A model generated the notes under the pieces. It did not search any database. It worked only from the letters and a program-made list of their open reading frames with translations, and had not been told where the DNA came from. A stretch of 38,546 nucleotides of DNA from Rubrivivax sp. (lineage in GTDB: Bacteria; Pseudomonadota; Gammaproteobacteria; Burkholderiales; Burkholderiaceae_C), in the NCBI GenBank assembly GCA_022843905.1, contig JALHMT010000052.1, forward strand, positions 1-38,546, read 5' to 3'. Of the stretch, positions 1-8,687 are shown piece by piece. How positions within the stretch are numbered: the stretch's first letter is position 1; every line of letters starts with the position of its first letter. Position numbers and translations under genes: made by a program.

Positions 1-362
1 CGATGCTGCGACAGAGGCTGACCTGGCCAGAGGCGGCAGGTGACGCGCAGCGGCCCGGCGATGAGCAGCGCGGTCTCGTAGTCCGCTGACTTCTGTTCGC
101 CGAACAGGTCCACCAGGGTTTCGCCATGGTGCGTGGCGACAGTCTGAAGCTCCTCCAGCGACCACGGAGCGATCCCCGTCATGCGGCGGTGGGCCTGGTG
201 GTACGACAGGCTGAGCAGGCCGCCGATGTGCGCCGAGTGCCTGTGCCTCGGGAGACCCGCCCGGTCGAGCAGCGCCCGGATGCAGGTGGCGGCAAGTGAA
301 CCCTGGGCTTCGGCCTTTGCTGGCTCCGGCGGGGGCGTTGGGGCGGAAGAACGAGTGTTCAC
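1..362 (-). CDS. Helix-turn-helix regulator, N-terminal part (runs off the left edge)
   Basis: About 120 codons are open from a GTG start at 362 to the window edge. A GAGG ribosome-binding site lies 6 nt before the GTG, and an in-frame stop lies just upstream. The product starts with a Pro/Ala-rich stretch. An alpha-helical segment around residues 25-75 follows (IRALLDRAGLPRHRHSAHIG, then LLSLSYHQAHRRM and APWSLEEL). This resembles the BetR-like or Xre-like helix-turn-helix of small transcriptional regulators. The part after residue 80 (ADYETALLIAGPLRVTCRLW) may begin a second domain that is cut off. It is divergent from the transfer operon, so control of that operon is plausible but inferred. 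An overlapping plus-strand frame at 181-414 looks like its shadow. Confidence 0.6.
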   Translation of the reverse strand, partial: MNTRSSAPTPPPEPAKAEAQGSLAATCIRALLDRAGLPRHRHSAHIGGLLSLSYHQAHRRMTGIAPWSLEELQTVATHHGETLVDLFGEQKSADYETALLIAGPLRVTCRLWPGQPLSQH

Positions 363-530
363 CGCACACCTCGTGGCGATTCATTGCTTATCACGCAACT
401 TTTTGTCTTCATGAGCTCGTCCATATCGTGTAACAGATAATCTTTGCGTGCCGCGCACGTTTTGCTCTGCTACATTGTCTTTTCCCGCCACTGTATGGCG
501 TCAGGTCTTCACACCAGCGAAAGGTTGGCA
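363..530. promoter_or_regulatory. Divergent intergenic region upstream of the type IV secretion operon
   Basis: This AT-richer gap separates the HTH regulator from the mpfK/virB operon. It holds a -10-like GATAAT at 436-441 without a convincing -35. It also holds a short palindrome, CGTGC-CGC-GCACG, at 447-459, which could be an operator. An AAGG motif at 521-524 precedes the first gene. Both divergent promoters should lie here, but the boxes are weak matches. Confidence 0.35.
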
Positions 531-1112
531 ATGAAAGCACATTTCAGCACCGCAATCCGGCCCCTAGTGAGACTTGCTGCCCCTTTCGGCCTCGTTCTCG
601 GTCTCGGCCTGGGGCTCAGCGGTCCTGCGCACGCTGTCGACGGCTGCAAGCTTCTGCTGTGCATGGCGGGCAACTGGCAGAACATCAGTCAGTGCACGCC
701 CACCGTGCGCCAGGCCCTGCGCGACGTGGCCCGAGGTCGCGGCTGGCCCACCTGCAGCATGGGCGGCAACAGCGCCAGCGGCAACCAGTACGTGGCGCCC
801 GAGCAGTGCCCGGAGCAGTACATCACTAACGCCGGGACCGACGAGAGTGGCCGGCCCATCTACAGCTGCCCCTTCAGCGGCGTGATCCATGTGGCCGTCG
901 AAGGGCGGCCGTGGTCGCGCACCTGGTGGTCCCCGTCGGGTGACTCGGTGGTCGAGTGGCTGCCGGCCGCGAAGGCGGCGTTCGCCAACTCGCCGGATGC
1001 CATGGACGAGCGGTTCGACCGCGACCACGCGGCTTGGGTCATCAGTGAACAGATCCGCCTTGCTGCCGAGGCTGCCGCTGCGGCAGCAGCCGCCCAAGGG
1101 GGCGGCGGATGA
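531..1112 (+). CDS. TrbM/KikA/MpfK-family conjugal transfer protein
   Basis: A 193-residue exported protein. I start it at ATG 531 (MKAHFSTAIRP), which has an AAGG 6 nt upstream and leads straight into a signal peptide (AAPFGLVLGLGLGLSGPAHA). The mature part opens with CKLLLCMAGNW followed by spaced cysteines (QC, TC, QC, SC). This is the layout of the TrbM/KikA family, small periplasmic Cys-rich accessory proteins of conjugative secretion systems. The C-terminus is an Ala-rich run followed by Gly. It is first in the operon and overlaps virB1 by 4 nt (ATGA at 1109). The role in the mating channel is inferred from the family. An earlier in-frame ATG at 444 would put about 29 residues before the signal peptide and is less likely. 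Confidence 0.78.
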   Translation: MKAHFSTAIRPLVRLAAPFGLVLGLGLGLSGPAHAVDGCKLLLCMAGNWQNISQCTPTVRQALRDVARGRGWPTCSMGGNSASGNQYVAPEQCPEQYITNAGTDESGRPIYSCPFSGVIHVAVEGRPWSRTWWSPSGDSVVEWLPAAKAAFANSPDAMDERFDRDHAAWVISEQIRLAAEAAAAAAAAQGGGG

Positions 1113-1612
1113 TTGACTTGGCCGCCCTCGTGCTGACCTGCGCGCCGCTGGTGGCGCAGGACACGGCACGCGCCCTGATCCAGGTCGAAAGCGGCGGCAA
1201 CCCATTCGCCATCGGTGTTGTCGGCGGCGCGCTCGTGCGCCAGCCCGCCAACCTCCCCGAGGCCCTGGCTACGGTCGCCGCGCTGGAGGCAGCCGGATGG
1301 AACTACAGCGTCGGGCTCGGCCAGATCAACAAGCGCAACTTCGAGCGCTACGGCTTGACTCCCTCGGCCGCGTTCGACCCCTGCGCGAATCTCACCGCGA
1401 TGCAGGGCATCTTGGGCGAATGCTTCTCTCGCGCAAGTCGCCGCGCTCCCAAGCAGACCGCTCTTCGCGACGCCTTCAGTTGCTACTACTCCGGCAACTT
1501 TCTGACCGGTCACCAACACGGCTACGTGGGCAAGGTCCTCGCAGCGTGGTCGTCAAAGCCTCTCCCGTTCGCCCCCGTCACCGCATCCGTCAATCCAGGA
1601 GCCTCGCAATGA
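1109..1612 (+). CDS. virB1: VirB1-like lytic transglycosylase
   Basis: A 167-residue protein with the soluble lytic transglycosylase (SLT) fold signature. The segment ALIQVESGGNPFAIG contains the probable catalytic Glu, and the segment NYSVGLGQINKRNF matches the usual xGLxQIN motif. A CANLTAMQGILGEC helix and AFSCYYSGNF follow. VirB1 enzymes cleave peptidoglycan locally so that the secretion apparatus can be assembled across the wall. There is no obvious N-terminal signal peptide, as MIDLAALVLTCAPLVAQ is only weakly hydrophobic. It overlaps mpfK by 4 nt upstream and virB2 by 4 nt downstream, so translation is probably coupled. Confidence 0.93.
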   Translation: MIDLAALVLTCAPLVAQDTARALIQVESGGNPFAIGVVGGALVRQPANLPEALATVAALEAAGWNYSVGLGQINKRNFERYGLTPSAAFDPCANLTAMQGILGECFSRASRRAPKQTALRDAFSCYYSGNFLTGHQHGYVGKVLAAWSSKPLPFAPVTASVNPGASQ

Positions 1613-1935
1613 AACTCACCCGCCATCAACCCTCGGTCCGCCACCTCACTTCCATCGCCGGCCCCCGTGCGGTCATCGCGCTGCTGGTCTTCGGCGCAGC
1701 GCTCGCTGCCTCCAACCCCGCGATGGCCCAGGCCCTGGAGCCGGTCGTGCGTGGCGCCACGATCGCACGCGACACCGTTGTGGCTATCACGCTGCTGCTG
1801 ATGACGGTCGGCGTCGGCATGGCCGGCTACAAGATCATGTTCGCCGGCGCCAGCTTCCGCGACGTGTCCAACCTGTTGTTCGGTGGCGCCATCGCCGGCG
1901 CGGCCGCGGCGATCGCTGCAGTCTTCATGGGCTGA
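1609..1935 (+). CDS. virB2: VirB2/TrbC-like pilin subunit
   Basis: A 108-residue protein with a long leader ending near NPAMAQA and two hydrophobic helices (VVAITLLLMTVGVGMAGYKI and LLFGGAIAGAAAAIAAVFMG). This is the standard layout of VirB2/TrbC major pilins. The pilin is processed by signal peptidase, inserts in the inner membrane and polymerises into the conjugative pilus. ATG 1609 overlaps the virB1 stop by 4 nt and is preceded by CAGGAG. The short hydrophilic loop between the helices (MFAGASFRDVSN) fits the pilin topology. Confidence 0.9.
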   Translation: MKLTRHQPSVRHLTSIAGPRAVIALLVFGAALAASNPAMAQALEPVVRGATIARDTVVAITLLLMTVGVGMAGYKIMFAGASFRDVSNLLFGGAIAGAAAAIAAVFMG

Positions 1936-1951
1936 CGGGATCGACGACAAC

Positions 1952-2284
1952 ATGATCGAAACCGTGTTCAAAGGGGCCACACGCCCCCCGATGAAATTCG
2001 GGGTGCCGCTGGTTCCCTTGGTGGTCCTGCTGCTGCCGGGGTTCATCTCCGGCATGTGGCTGTCCACGATGGTGAACTGGCGCTTCGCGCCGGTCATCTT
2101 CGGCTCGCTCGCAGTGGCCTATATCTGGATGCGCATCGTCACGAGCCGCGACGATCAGCGCCTCACGCAGATGGTCCTCAAACTCAAGCTGGCGGTGCGC
2201 AACCCGAATCGGGTGCTGCGCAACGGGGCGCGTAGCTATGCGCCCATTGGCTACCGAGGGGGCCGCCATGTTTGGCGTCGTTAG
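1952..2284 (+). CDS. virB3: VirB3-like inner-membrane protein
   Basis: A 110-residue protein with two closely spaced membrane segments (GVPLVPLVVLLLPGFISGMW and APVIFGSLAVAYIWMRIVTS). A charged tail follows (DDQRLTQMVLKLKLAVRNPN). VirB3 works with the VirB4 ATPase in pilus biogenesis. It begins 16 nt after virB2 without a strong ribosome-binding site and overlaps the start of virB4 by 17 nt. Length, topology and position all match VirB3. Confidence 0.9.
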   Translation: MIETVFKGATRPPMKFGVPLVPLVVLLLPGFISGMWLSTMVNWRFAPVIFGSLAVAYIWMRIVTSRDDQRLTQMVLKLKLAVRNPNRVLRNGARSYAPIGYRGGRHVWRR

Positions 2285-4721
2285 CCCCGAGCGTGCCACC
2301 CCGCGCTACTGGGAGCGTGCGGGCAAGGAATCCAACGTCGGCGAGTTCGTCTCGATCGGCGCGCCGCTGTCGCAGCACGACACCGCAACCCGGTCCGGCG
2401 ACTGCCTGCGGGTCTGGCGCCTCGACGGCGTGGCCTTCGAGAGTGCCGAGTTCAACCTCGTCAAGGATCGGCACGACGCCTGGTGCAACGTACTGCGCAA
2501 CCTGCCCGCAGGCCGCACGGCCGTCTATCACCACCGCATCCACCGGCGCATCCATGACCGGCTGACCGATGCGACCGAACCGGAGTTCAGCGCAGCCTTC
2601 TCCAAGGCCTACCAGGACCGCATCAGCGTGGCGCCGATGATGTCCAACGAGCTGTACATCACCCTGCTGTACCGGCCGTTTCCTTCGGAGCTGGCCAAGC
2701 GCAGTGTCCGCGCCTCCAGGACGAAGGAGAACCTGACGGACTATCAGAACCAGACCCTGGCCACGATGGAACAACAGGGGGCGCTCATCGAGCGCAGCCT
2801 GCGCGAGTTCGGACCGACCCTGCTCGGTTGCTACGAACAAGACGGGAACCTGTTCTGGGAGTCCGGCGAGCTGTTCTCTTTCCTGATCAACGGTGTGTGG
2901 CGCAAGGTGCGCTTCCCCACCGGCCCCGCGTACCAGGCGCTGCCAGACGCTCGCCTGACCTTCGGCGGCGGCATGCTGGAGATCCGGCAGGGCGAGCGTC
3001 GGCGCTACGCCTCGATGCTGTCTATCAAGGAGTTCGCCGGCCAGGTCGAACCCGGCACGCTCGGCGCGCTGCTCTACGAAGACTCGGAGTTCATCGAGAC
3101 GCAGAGCTTCTCCAGCCTGCCACGCCGGCAGGCGATGGCCGCTCTGACCACGCAGCGCGATCAGCTGCTCGCGTCCGACGACGCAGTGGTCACGCAGATC
3201 GAAGCGATGGACGTGGCGCTCGACCAGCTGGGCGATGGCCAGTTCGTCATGGGCGAATACAGCTACACCCTGGCGGTGTTTGGCGACACGCTCGAAGAGT
3301 GCGGCAAGCGTGCGGCAAGCGCAGTCGGAGCGCTGACCGAAACCACCGCGATGGAGCTGGTGCCCGTGGACCTGGTGGCCGATGCCGCGTGGTTCTCACA
3401 GCAGCCCGGCAACTTTCAGTGGCGTCCGCGCAAGGCCACGATCAGCAGCCGCGCCTTCGCGGCGTTGACCTGCGGCCATAACTTCCTGCGCGGCAAGCGC
3501 GACGGCAACCCCTGGGGTGAAGCCCTGGCGCTGATGCGCACGCCGGCCGGCAACCCGTTCTATCTGAACCTGCACGCCAGCCCCGAAGGCGAGGACAGCG
3601 AAGGCAAGAAGCTTCCCGGCAACACCATCGTGATCGGCTCGACCGGTTCGGGCAAGACGACGCTGCTGACTGGCCTGCTGGCCCTGACGCCCAAGTGGGC
3701 CGTTCGGCCTCGCGTGGTCAGCTTCAGCCTGGACCGCGACACCGAGATCGTGATCCGGGCGCTGGGCGGTGTGTTCTACACCTTCGACCGCAACCAACCC
3801 ACGGGCTGCAACCCGTTCCAGCGCGACGTGACCCCCGAACGCATCGGGTTCTGGACCGAACTGGTCAAGCAGTGCATCGCGTCACCCGAGATGCCGCTGC
3901 TGCCCAACGACCACGAGGCCATCGCGCGTGCCGTTGCGACGGTCGCTGCGCTCAAGCCAGAGCTTCGGTGGTTCAGCACGGTCCGCCAGTCGCTGCCGCG
4001 CTCTGGCGCCAACAGCCTCTATGACCGCCTGGGCAAGTGGTGTCGGGGCGGCGAGCTGGGTTGGGTCTTCGACATGGCCGACGATCGTCTCGGCGATCTG
4101 CGCAGCCACATGGCCATCGGCTTCGACTACACGGGCGTGCTCAGCAGCCCGGACGTTCGCACGCCGATCATGATGTACCTGCTCAACGTGATGGACGAGC
4201 TGGTCAACGGCGAGCCGATGATCTACCACGTCGCGGAGTGCTGGAAGGCACTTGGCGACCCGGCGTTCGCGCCGTTCGTGAAGCACAAGCAGAAGACCAT
4301 CCGCAAGATGAACGGCCTCGGCCTGTTCGACACGCAGGAGGTCGCCGACCTGCTCTCGAATGAGAACGGGCGCACGATGATCGAGCAGTCGGTCACCAAG
4401 CTCGTGCTGCCCAACGCGGACGCCGACCGCGACGAGTATGTGGGCGGCCTGGGGTTGACCGATGCCGAATTCGCCATCGTCAAGTCGCTTGGCGCCACGG
4501 GCTCGCGGCGCTTCCTGTGCAAGCAGGGCACGGACTCGGTCCAGTGCGAGTTCGACCTCGGCGGCATGAACGACTTCCTGGCCGTCCTCAGTTCCACCAC
4601 GGACAACGTCGAACTTCTCGACCAGATTCGTGCTGAGTTCGGTGACGCACCGACAACCTGGCTCCCTTTGTTCTATCAGCGCGTGCGCGATCGGCGCAGC
4701 CATGCCCGGAGGGCAGCATGA
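2268..4721 (+). CDS. virB4: VirB4-family secretion ATPase
   Basis: An 817-residue cytoplasmic or peripheral membrane ATPase that powers pilus assembly and substrate transfer. The start is ATG 2268 (MFGVVSPERATP), with GAGGGG just upstream. The N-terminal half is the CagE/TrbE/VirB4 domain. Walker A is GSTGSGKTT at about residues 457-465. The helicase-like core ends with the region around IYHVAECWKAL at about 652-662. At the Walker B position the usual Asp-Glu pair reads Ala656-Glu657 (GCG GAG), which is unusual (see findings). Conserved VirB4 features such as GHNFLRGKRDGNPWGE are present. The stop overlaps the next gene by 4 nt. Confidence 0.97.
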   Translation: MFGVVSPERATPRYWERAGKESNVGEFVSIGAPLSQHDTATRSGDCLRVWRLDGVAFESAEFNLVKDRHDAWCNVLRNLPAGRTAVYHHRIHRRIHDRLTDATEPEFSAAFSKAYQDRISVAPMMSNELYITLLYRPFPSELAKRSVRASRTKENLTDYQNQTLATMEQQGALIERSLREFGPTLLGCYEQDGNLFWESGELFSFLINGVWRKVRFPTGPAYQALPDARLTFGGGMLEIRQGERRRYASMLSIKEFAGQVEPGTLGALLYEDSEFIETQSFSSLPRRQAMAALTTQRDQLLASDDAVVTQIEAMDVALDQLGDGQFVMGEYSYTLAVFGDTLEECGKRAASAVGALTETTAMELVPVDLVADAAWFSQQPGNFQWRPRKATISSRAFAALTCGHNFLRGKRDGNPWGEALALMRTPAGNPFYLNLHASPEGEDSEGKKLPGNTIVIGSTGSGKTTLLTGLLALTPKWAVRPRVVSFSLDRDTEIVIRALGGVFYTFDRNQPTGCNPFQRDVTPERIGFWTELVKQCIASPEMPLLPNDHEAIARAVATVAALKPELRWFSTVRQSLPRSGANSLYDRLGKWCRGGELGWVFDMADDRLGDLRSHMAIGFDYTGVLSSPDVRTPIMMYLLNVMDELVNGEPMIYHVAECWKALGDPAFAPFVKHKQKTIRKMNGLGLFDTQEVADLLSNENGRTMIEQSVTKLVLPNADADRDEYVGGLGLTDAEFAIVKSLGATGSRRFLCKQGTDSVQCEFDLGGMNDFLAVLSSTTDNVELLDQIRAEFGDAPTTWLPLFYQRVRDRRSHARRAA

Positions 4722-5152
4722 AACTTCAACCCACCACAGCCGCAATCGGCGTGCTGTTCGCGCTCGTCTGCGTGACGACTCAAGCCGCGCCCACAGATCC
4801 CGGATTCCCTGGCAACGAGGCCGTTCGGATAGTCAACGGCAAGCGGGTAGCTGAGGTCCCGCCGCTTACGGCGGAGACCCAGCGCTATCTCAAGTCCGGC
4901 TTCAAGTTGGCGCCGCCTCGCCCTGGAGCGGAGGTCTACATGATCGAAGGGCCAGACCAGTTGATGGACTGCACGAGCATCTACTTCTCGAAGACAGGCT
5001 GCATTCCTTCCAGCCTCGGTGTGAGCAAGCGGTCTCGATTCTGGACGGTGAAGCTCAATGGCGTTTGGGTGCACTGCGAATCGCGTGCGGCATCCCGAAA
5101 GTGCGAGCCCGTTGCGGCAGGCGTACCTGGCGGCATGGGAACGGTGGAGTAG
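4718..5152 (+). CDS. Secreted protein of unknown function within the virB operon
   Basis: A 144-residue protein with a clear signal peptide (AAIGVLFALVCVTTQAAP). There is no lipobox, because the residue before the Cys in ALVC is Val. The mature part has four Cys (MDCTS, TGCIPS, VHCES, RKCEP), suggesting two disulfides in the periplasm. It is coupled to virB4 by an ATGA overlap and sits between virB4 and virB6, where some related systems carry virB5 or an orphan gene. I do not recognise the family. An accessory role in the mating channel is inferred only from position. Confidence 0.75.
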   Translation: MKLQPTTAAIGVLFALVCVTTQAAPTDPGFPGNEAVRIVNGKRVAEVPPLTAETQRYLKSGFKLAPPRPGAEVYMIEGPDQLMDCTSIYFSKTGCIPSSLGVSKRSRFWTVKLNGVWVHCESRAASRKCEPVAAGVPGGMGTVE

Positions 5153-5158
5153 CACGCC

Positions 5159-6217
5159 ATGTTCGCGAGACTCGAAGCCTGGTTCAACACCTTCTTCCTC
5201 GGCTACGCCGCGCGCGTATCTGCGGACCTGGCTGCGGGCCTTGTGCCGATTGCGTTAGCACTGGTCACCATCTACATCGCCATCTATGGCCTCGCCGTGA
5301 TGCGAGGCGAGGCCTCCGAGCCCGTTGGAACGTTCGCTTGGAAGATGGTCAAGGTCGGTGCGATCCTGTCCTTCGCACTGCCTGGTCTGTACTACAGCGG
5401 CAACGTTGTCGCCTGGGCGACCGGCCTGCAGGACGGATTGGCCGTCCTGTTCGTCGCACCCAGAGCCGCCGCAGCTGCCACCGCGTTCGGGGCATTGGAC
5501 TTGGCCAACACGGCGGCGAACGAGCAGCTTGCCCTGCTCTGGAAGGACGCCGGCATGTTCAGGCTCGACCTCGTGCTGGCCAGCATTCTGTTTTCTCTCG
5601 GCACAACGATCTTTCTGGTCCTTGGTGCATTCGTCGGCCTCCTGGGCAAGCTCATCTTGACCTTTGCACTCGCCATCGGTCCCCTGGCAATCCTGTGTCT
5701 CCTGTTCAAGTCAACCGCTCGCTTCTTCGATAGCTGGCTGTCTTTCGTTCTCAGCGCGATCGTCCTGTCCTGGTTTGTCTTCTTCGCTCTGGGCATGTCG
5801 CTCTACGTCTCCGACCGAGTCATCGCGGCGATACGTGACGGCACAGCGTTCGTCGCTGGTGTGCCGGGCTCAGTGGGCGCCCTCGAAGCAGCTGGGACCT
5901 ACCTCGCTGTCATGTGCCTCCTCGGCATCGTGCTCTTCCAGGCGCCTTCCCTGGCGTCCAGCCTGACAGGCGGTGCTTCGATCCAAAGCGGCACCCAGAT
6001 GGTGACTAACTCGATGGTTGCCATGCGTGCAATGGGCGGCGGTCGATCAGGCGGCAGCGGTGCTGCAGGCGGCGGCGGAAGCATGTCGCGCGGCGGCGGT
6101 GCCGCCTATGTCGCCGGCCGAGCGGCCGGCGCTGTGGGCTCGGCAGGCGGTGCAGTGGCCGGTGGCGCTCGCGCTGCGTATCAGCGGGTCGCCCAGCGAG
6201 GCGGAGTTTCGACGTGA
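5159..6217 (+). CDS. virB6: VirB6/TrbL-like polytopic inner-membrane channel protein
   Basis: A 352-residue protein with about six hydrophobic segments, including LVPIALALVTIYIAIYGLAV, TIFLVLGAFVGLLGKLILTF, ALAIGPLAILCLLF and LAVMCLLGIVLF. A Gly/Ala/Ser-rich C-terminal tail follows from about residue 290. VirB6 forms the inner-membrane part of the translocation channel. The topology and the RVSADLAAGLVPIA-type N-terminal segment match the TrbL/VirB6 family. It starts 6 nt after the orphan gene and is followed by virB5, so the order is B6 then B5, reversed from the Agrobacterium operon. Confidence 0.92.
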   Translation: MFARLEAWFNTFFLGYAARVSADLAAGLVPIALALVTIYIAIYGLAVMRGEASEPVGTFAWKMVKVGAILSFALPGLYYSGNVVAWATGLQDGLAVLFVAPRAAAAATAFGALDLANTAANEQLALLWKDAGMFRLDLVLASILFSLGTTIFLVLGAFVGLLGKLILTFALAIGPLAILCLLFKSTARFFDSWLSFVLSAIVLSWFVFFALGMSLYVSDRVIAAIRDGTAFVAGVPGSVGALEAAGTYLAVMCLLGIVLFQAPSLASSLTGGASIQSGTQMVTNSMVAMRAMGGGRSGGSGAAGGGGSMSRGGGAAYVAGRAAGAVGSAGGAVAGGARAAYQRVAQRGGVST

Positions 6218-6267
6218 CGGGTCAGCGGTCTTTTCAAGCTCATTTGCAAACCACGGGAGTACAGGTC

Positions 6268-6984
6268 ATGAAGCGTTCAAAGGTCCGTTCGGGGCTCGCA
6301 GCCTTCGCAGCAGGCGTGATGATGATGTGCACCAGCGCACCGGCACGTGCCGGCATCCCCGTGATCGACGTGGCCGCGATCATCCAGGCCGTTCTCGACG
6401 TGATGAACGGGATCTCGCAGATCGAGAACCAATACCAGCAGATCGTGGGCCTGGGGCAGCAGATCGAGTCGATCTCGAACGCCCGCTCGCTGGGCGACGT
6501 GCTGAACAACCCGGCGCTGCAGAACTACGTCCCGCGCGAAGCGAACACGATGGTTCGCAGCCTGGAGTCCGGCGGCTACGGCACGCTGGCTGGTGCGTCG
6601 AAGACGCTGCGCGACGCCCAGATGACCTACAACTGCATGGACGTCGATGACGCCGGCAAGCGCACCAACTGCCAGAGCACGCTGGCCAAGCCGTACCAGC
6701 AGAAGGCCTTCATGGAGGACGCGCTCGCCAAGGCCAAGGACCGCGTGGCCCAGATCAACAGCCTGATGCGCCGGGCCGGTGCGACGACCGACCAGAAGGA
6801 GATCCAGGAAGTCACCGCCCGCATCGGCGCGGAGAACGCCCTCCTGCAGCATGAGGTCAGCCAGATCGAGCTGATGCGTGGCCTGGCCGAGGCGGATCAG
6901 CGCGTGGCCGACTCCCGTGCCCGTGAGGGCCAGCTGGAGCAGGCCTCCCGCAATCGTCGGCTTGCCGACTTCATTCGAGACTGA
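6268..6984 (+). CDS. virB5: VirB5-like minor pilin
   Basis: A 238-residue exported protein. The start is ATG 6268 (MKRSKVRSGL), with GGGAG upstream. It has a signal peptide ending ARA before GIPVIDVAAI. The mature protein is almost wholly alpha-helical and Gln-rich (IENQYQQIVGLGQQIESISN, then long coiled helices near the C-terminus). That is typical of VirB5/TrbJ proteins, which cap the pilus and aid host-cell contact. An earlier in-frame start at 6214 would add 18 residues before the signal peptide and has poorer support. Confidence 0.9.
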   Translation: MKRSKVRSGLAAFAAGVMMMCTSAPARAGIPVIDVAAIIQAVLDVMNGISQIENQYQQIVGLGQQIESISNARSLGDVLNNPALQNYVPREANTMVRSLESGGYGTLAGASKTLRDAQMTYNCMDVDDAGKRTNCQSTLAKPYQQKAFMEDALAKAKDRVAQINSLMRRAGATTDQKEIQEVTARIGAENALLQHEVSQIELMRGLAEADQRVADSRAREGQLEQASRNRRLADFIRD

Positions 6985-6993
6985 GGACCGGCT

Positions 6994-7779
6994 GTGAACA
7001 ACAGAGTTGAAGCCGCTGCATTGCCCGACGCAGCGCAGATTGACCGTCTGCCGCTCTCGAAGAAGGCCGTTGCAGCCATTGCAGCGGCCAACAGCTGGGA
7101 ACAGGACCGCATCGCGCAGGCCATCGCCTCGGGGCGCCGTGGCTGGATCGCCGCTGGCATCGGTGGCGTCCTGGCGGTGCTGGGATTCAGCATGGCGACG
7201 TTCCAGAGCCTGCGGCCGCCACCGGCGCCGTATCCGGTCGTGGTGGACCGGACCACGGGCGAGACCAGTGTTGTCGCCACGCTGGACGCATCCAACGTCC
7301 CGGCGCTGGCCGCTCTGGACCAGCACAACGCCGCCGTGTTTGTGCGAGCCCGCGAGTCCTACAACTTCCAGCTGCTGCAGCGCGACTACGACCAGGTGGC
7401 ACGCATGACGGTGCCCGACACCTGGGCGCCGTACGGCAGTCAGTTCGCCGGCGAGAAGGCCATGCAGGCGGTCATTGCAGCGAAGGAAGAACACCGGGTG
7501 ACAGTGGTTTCCGTGCGGCTGACCCGGTCCCCCGTGGCTGGCAAGTCCGGCGAAGCGGTGGTGACCTTCGACCGGCAGATTCGCCCGACGCAGGGCCAGT
7601 CGCCGGTCACCACGCGGTTCGTGTCCACGGTGCGCTACGAGTACCGGCCGACCGCGATGAAGAAGCCCGCCGATCGCATCGAGAATCCGTTCGGGTTTGT
7701 CGTCACCGGCTATCGCGCCGACGCTGACCTGGTGGCGCCGGCCAAGCCCGCCGACACGGTCGTAGGCGGCGCATCATGA
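6994..7779 (+). CDS. virB8: VirB8-like inner-membrane assembly factor
   Basis: A 261-residue bitopic protein that starts with GTG at 6994, preceded by GAGG. It has a cytoplasmic N-terminus of about 45 residues and one membrane helix (GWIAAGIGGVLAVLGFSMAT). The periplasmic domain has the VirB8 features: YPVVVDRTTGE, FVRARESYNFQLLQRDYDQV, and a C-terminal FVSTVRYEYRPT strand ending NPFGFVVTGYRAD. VirB8 nucleates assembly of the inner-membrane and core complexes. It overlaps virB9 by 4 nt. Confidence 0.95.
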   Translation: MNNRVEAAALPDAAQIDRLPLSKKAVAAIAAANSWEQDRIAQAIASGRRGWIAAGIGGVLAVLGFSMATFQSLRPPPAPYPVVVDRTTGETSVVATLDASNVPALAALDQHNAAVFVRARESYNFQLLQRDYDQVARMTVPDTWAPYGSQFAGEKAMQAVIAAKEEHRVTVVSVRLTRSPVAGKSGEAVVTFDRQIRPTQGQSPVTTRFVSTVRYEYRPTAMKKPADRIENPFGFVVTGYRADADLVAPAKPADTVVGGAS

Positions 7780-8687
7780 AGGCCACCTCGAAGTGGATCG
7801 CGCCGCTCGGCGCGGTCGCGGTACTTGGCGCTGCGCTCTTCGCACCGGCTCTTCTGATGTCTGCGACCGCGCAGCCGATCCAGCCTGGCCAGCGCACGAC
7901 ACCGGACCCGCGTCTTCGGACCGTGCTGTTCGCGGCCGACATGGTGGTGGACGTGCCGGTGCGGCGCGGCCAGATCACGCAGATCGTTCTCGGCGACGAC
8001 GAGCAGATCGTCGGAATCCCGATCAGCGGCAAGGGGTCGAACTGCAGCGACGAGACCCACACCTGGTGCATCGCCAAACAAGGGCGCGACCTGTTCGTCA
8101 AGCCCAAGTCGGGCGCGACCTCGACGAACCTCATCGTCGTCACCGACCGCCGGCGGCATGCTTTCCTACTGCACCCCGTCGAGGGCGCAGGCCTGACCCT
8201 GATGCGCCTGACGGTTGCGGCGCCGATGGTGCCGCGACCGATCTTTGTCGCCGCGTCCCCGGCACTGCCGACAGCCAGGGAGCTGATCGACGCCCGCTGG
8301 CAGACCAAGCCCCTGGTCCGCAACTCCGCCTACTCGGTGGCCACCGGCAAAGATTCCGAGGACATCGTGCCAGTCATGGTGTTCGATGACGGCACGCAGA
8401 CCTACTTCAGCTTCCCGAACAACAGGCCCATCCCCACGGTCTTCCAGATCGCGCCGGACGGCAGCGAGGAAATGGTCAACGCCCGCATGGACCCAGATGA
8501 CCTGCTCGTCGCCGACCGCGTCGGCCGCCGCTTCGTCCTGCGCCTGGGTGAAAGCGTCGCGGCCATCATCAACGATGCCTTCGACCTCGACGGCGTGCCG
8601 CCCAAGGACGGCACCACCGTCCCGGGTGTGGCGCGCGTCGTCAAGGCAGCCACACCCAACCAGCCCGCCAACCGGCCCGCGCCATGA
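7776..8687 (+). CDS. virB9: VirB9-like core-complex protein
   Basis: A 303-residue exported protein. The signal peptide (APLGAVAVLGAALFAPALLM) is cut near SATA-QP. The N-terminal domain has TVLFAADMVVDVPVRRGQIT and FVKPKSGATSTNLIVVTDRR, the typical VirB9 pattern. The C-terminal domain (VMVFDDGTQTYFSFPNNRP, then RRFVLRLGESVAAI) is the part that contacts VirB7 and VirB10 in the outer-membrane ring. ATGA overlaps at both ends keep it tightly coupled to virB8 and virB10. Confidence 0.96.
   Translation: MKATSKWIAPLGAVAVLGAALFAPALLMSATAQPIQPGQRTTPDPRLRTVLFAADMVVDVPVRRGQITQIVLGDDEQIVGIPISGKGSNCSDETHTWCIAKQGRDLFVKPKSGATSTNLIVVTDRRRHAFLLHPVEGAGLTLMRLTVAAPMVPRPIFVAASPALPTARELIDARWQTKPLVRNSAYSVATGKDSEDIVPVMVFDDGTQTYFSFPNNRPIPTVFQIAPDGSEEMVNARMDPDDLLVADRVGRRFVLRLGESVAAIINDAFDLDGVPPKDGTTVPGVARVVKAATPNQPANRPAP

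Noticed and set aside
564..1205. Minus-strand open frame of 213 codons opposite mpfK/virB1
   Set aside because: The product is Arg/Pro/Gly-rich without any domain. The plus-strand genes there have signal peptides, motifs and coupled starts.
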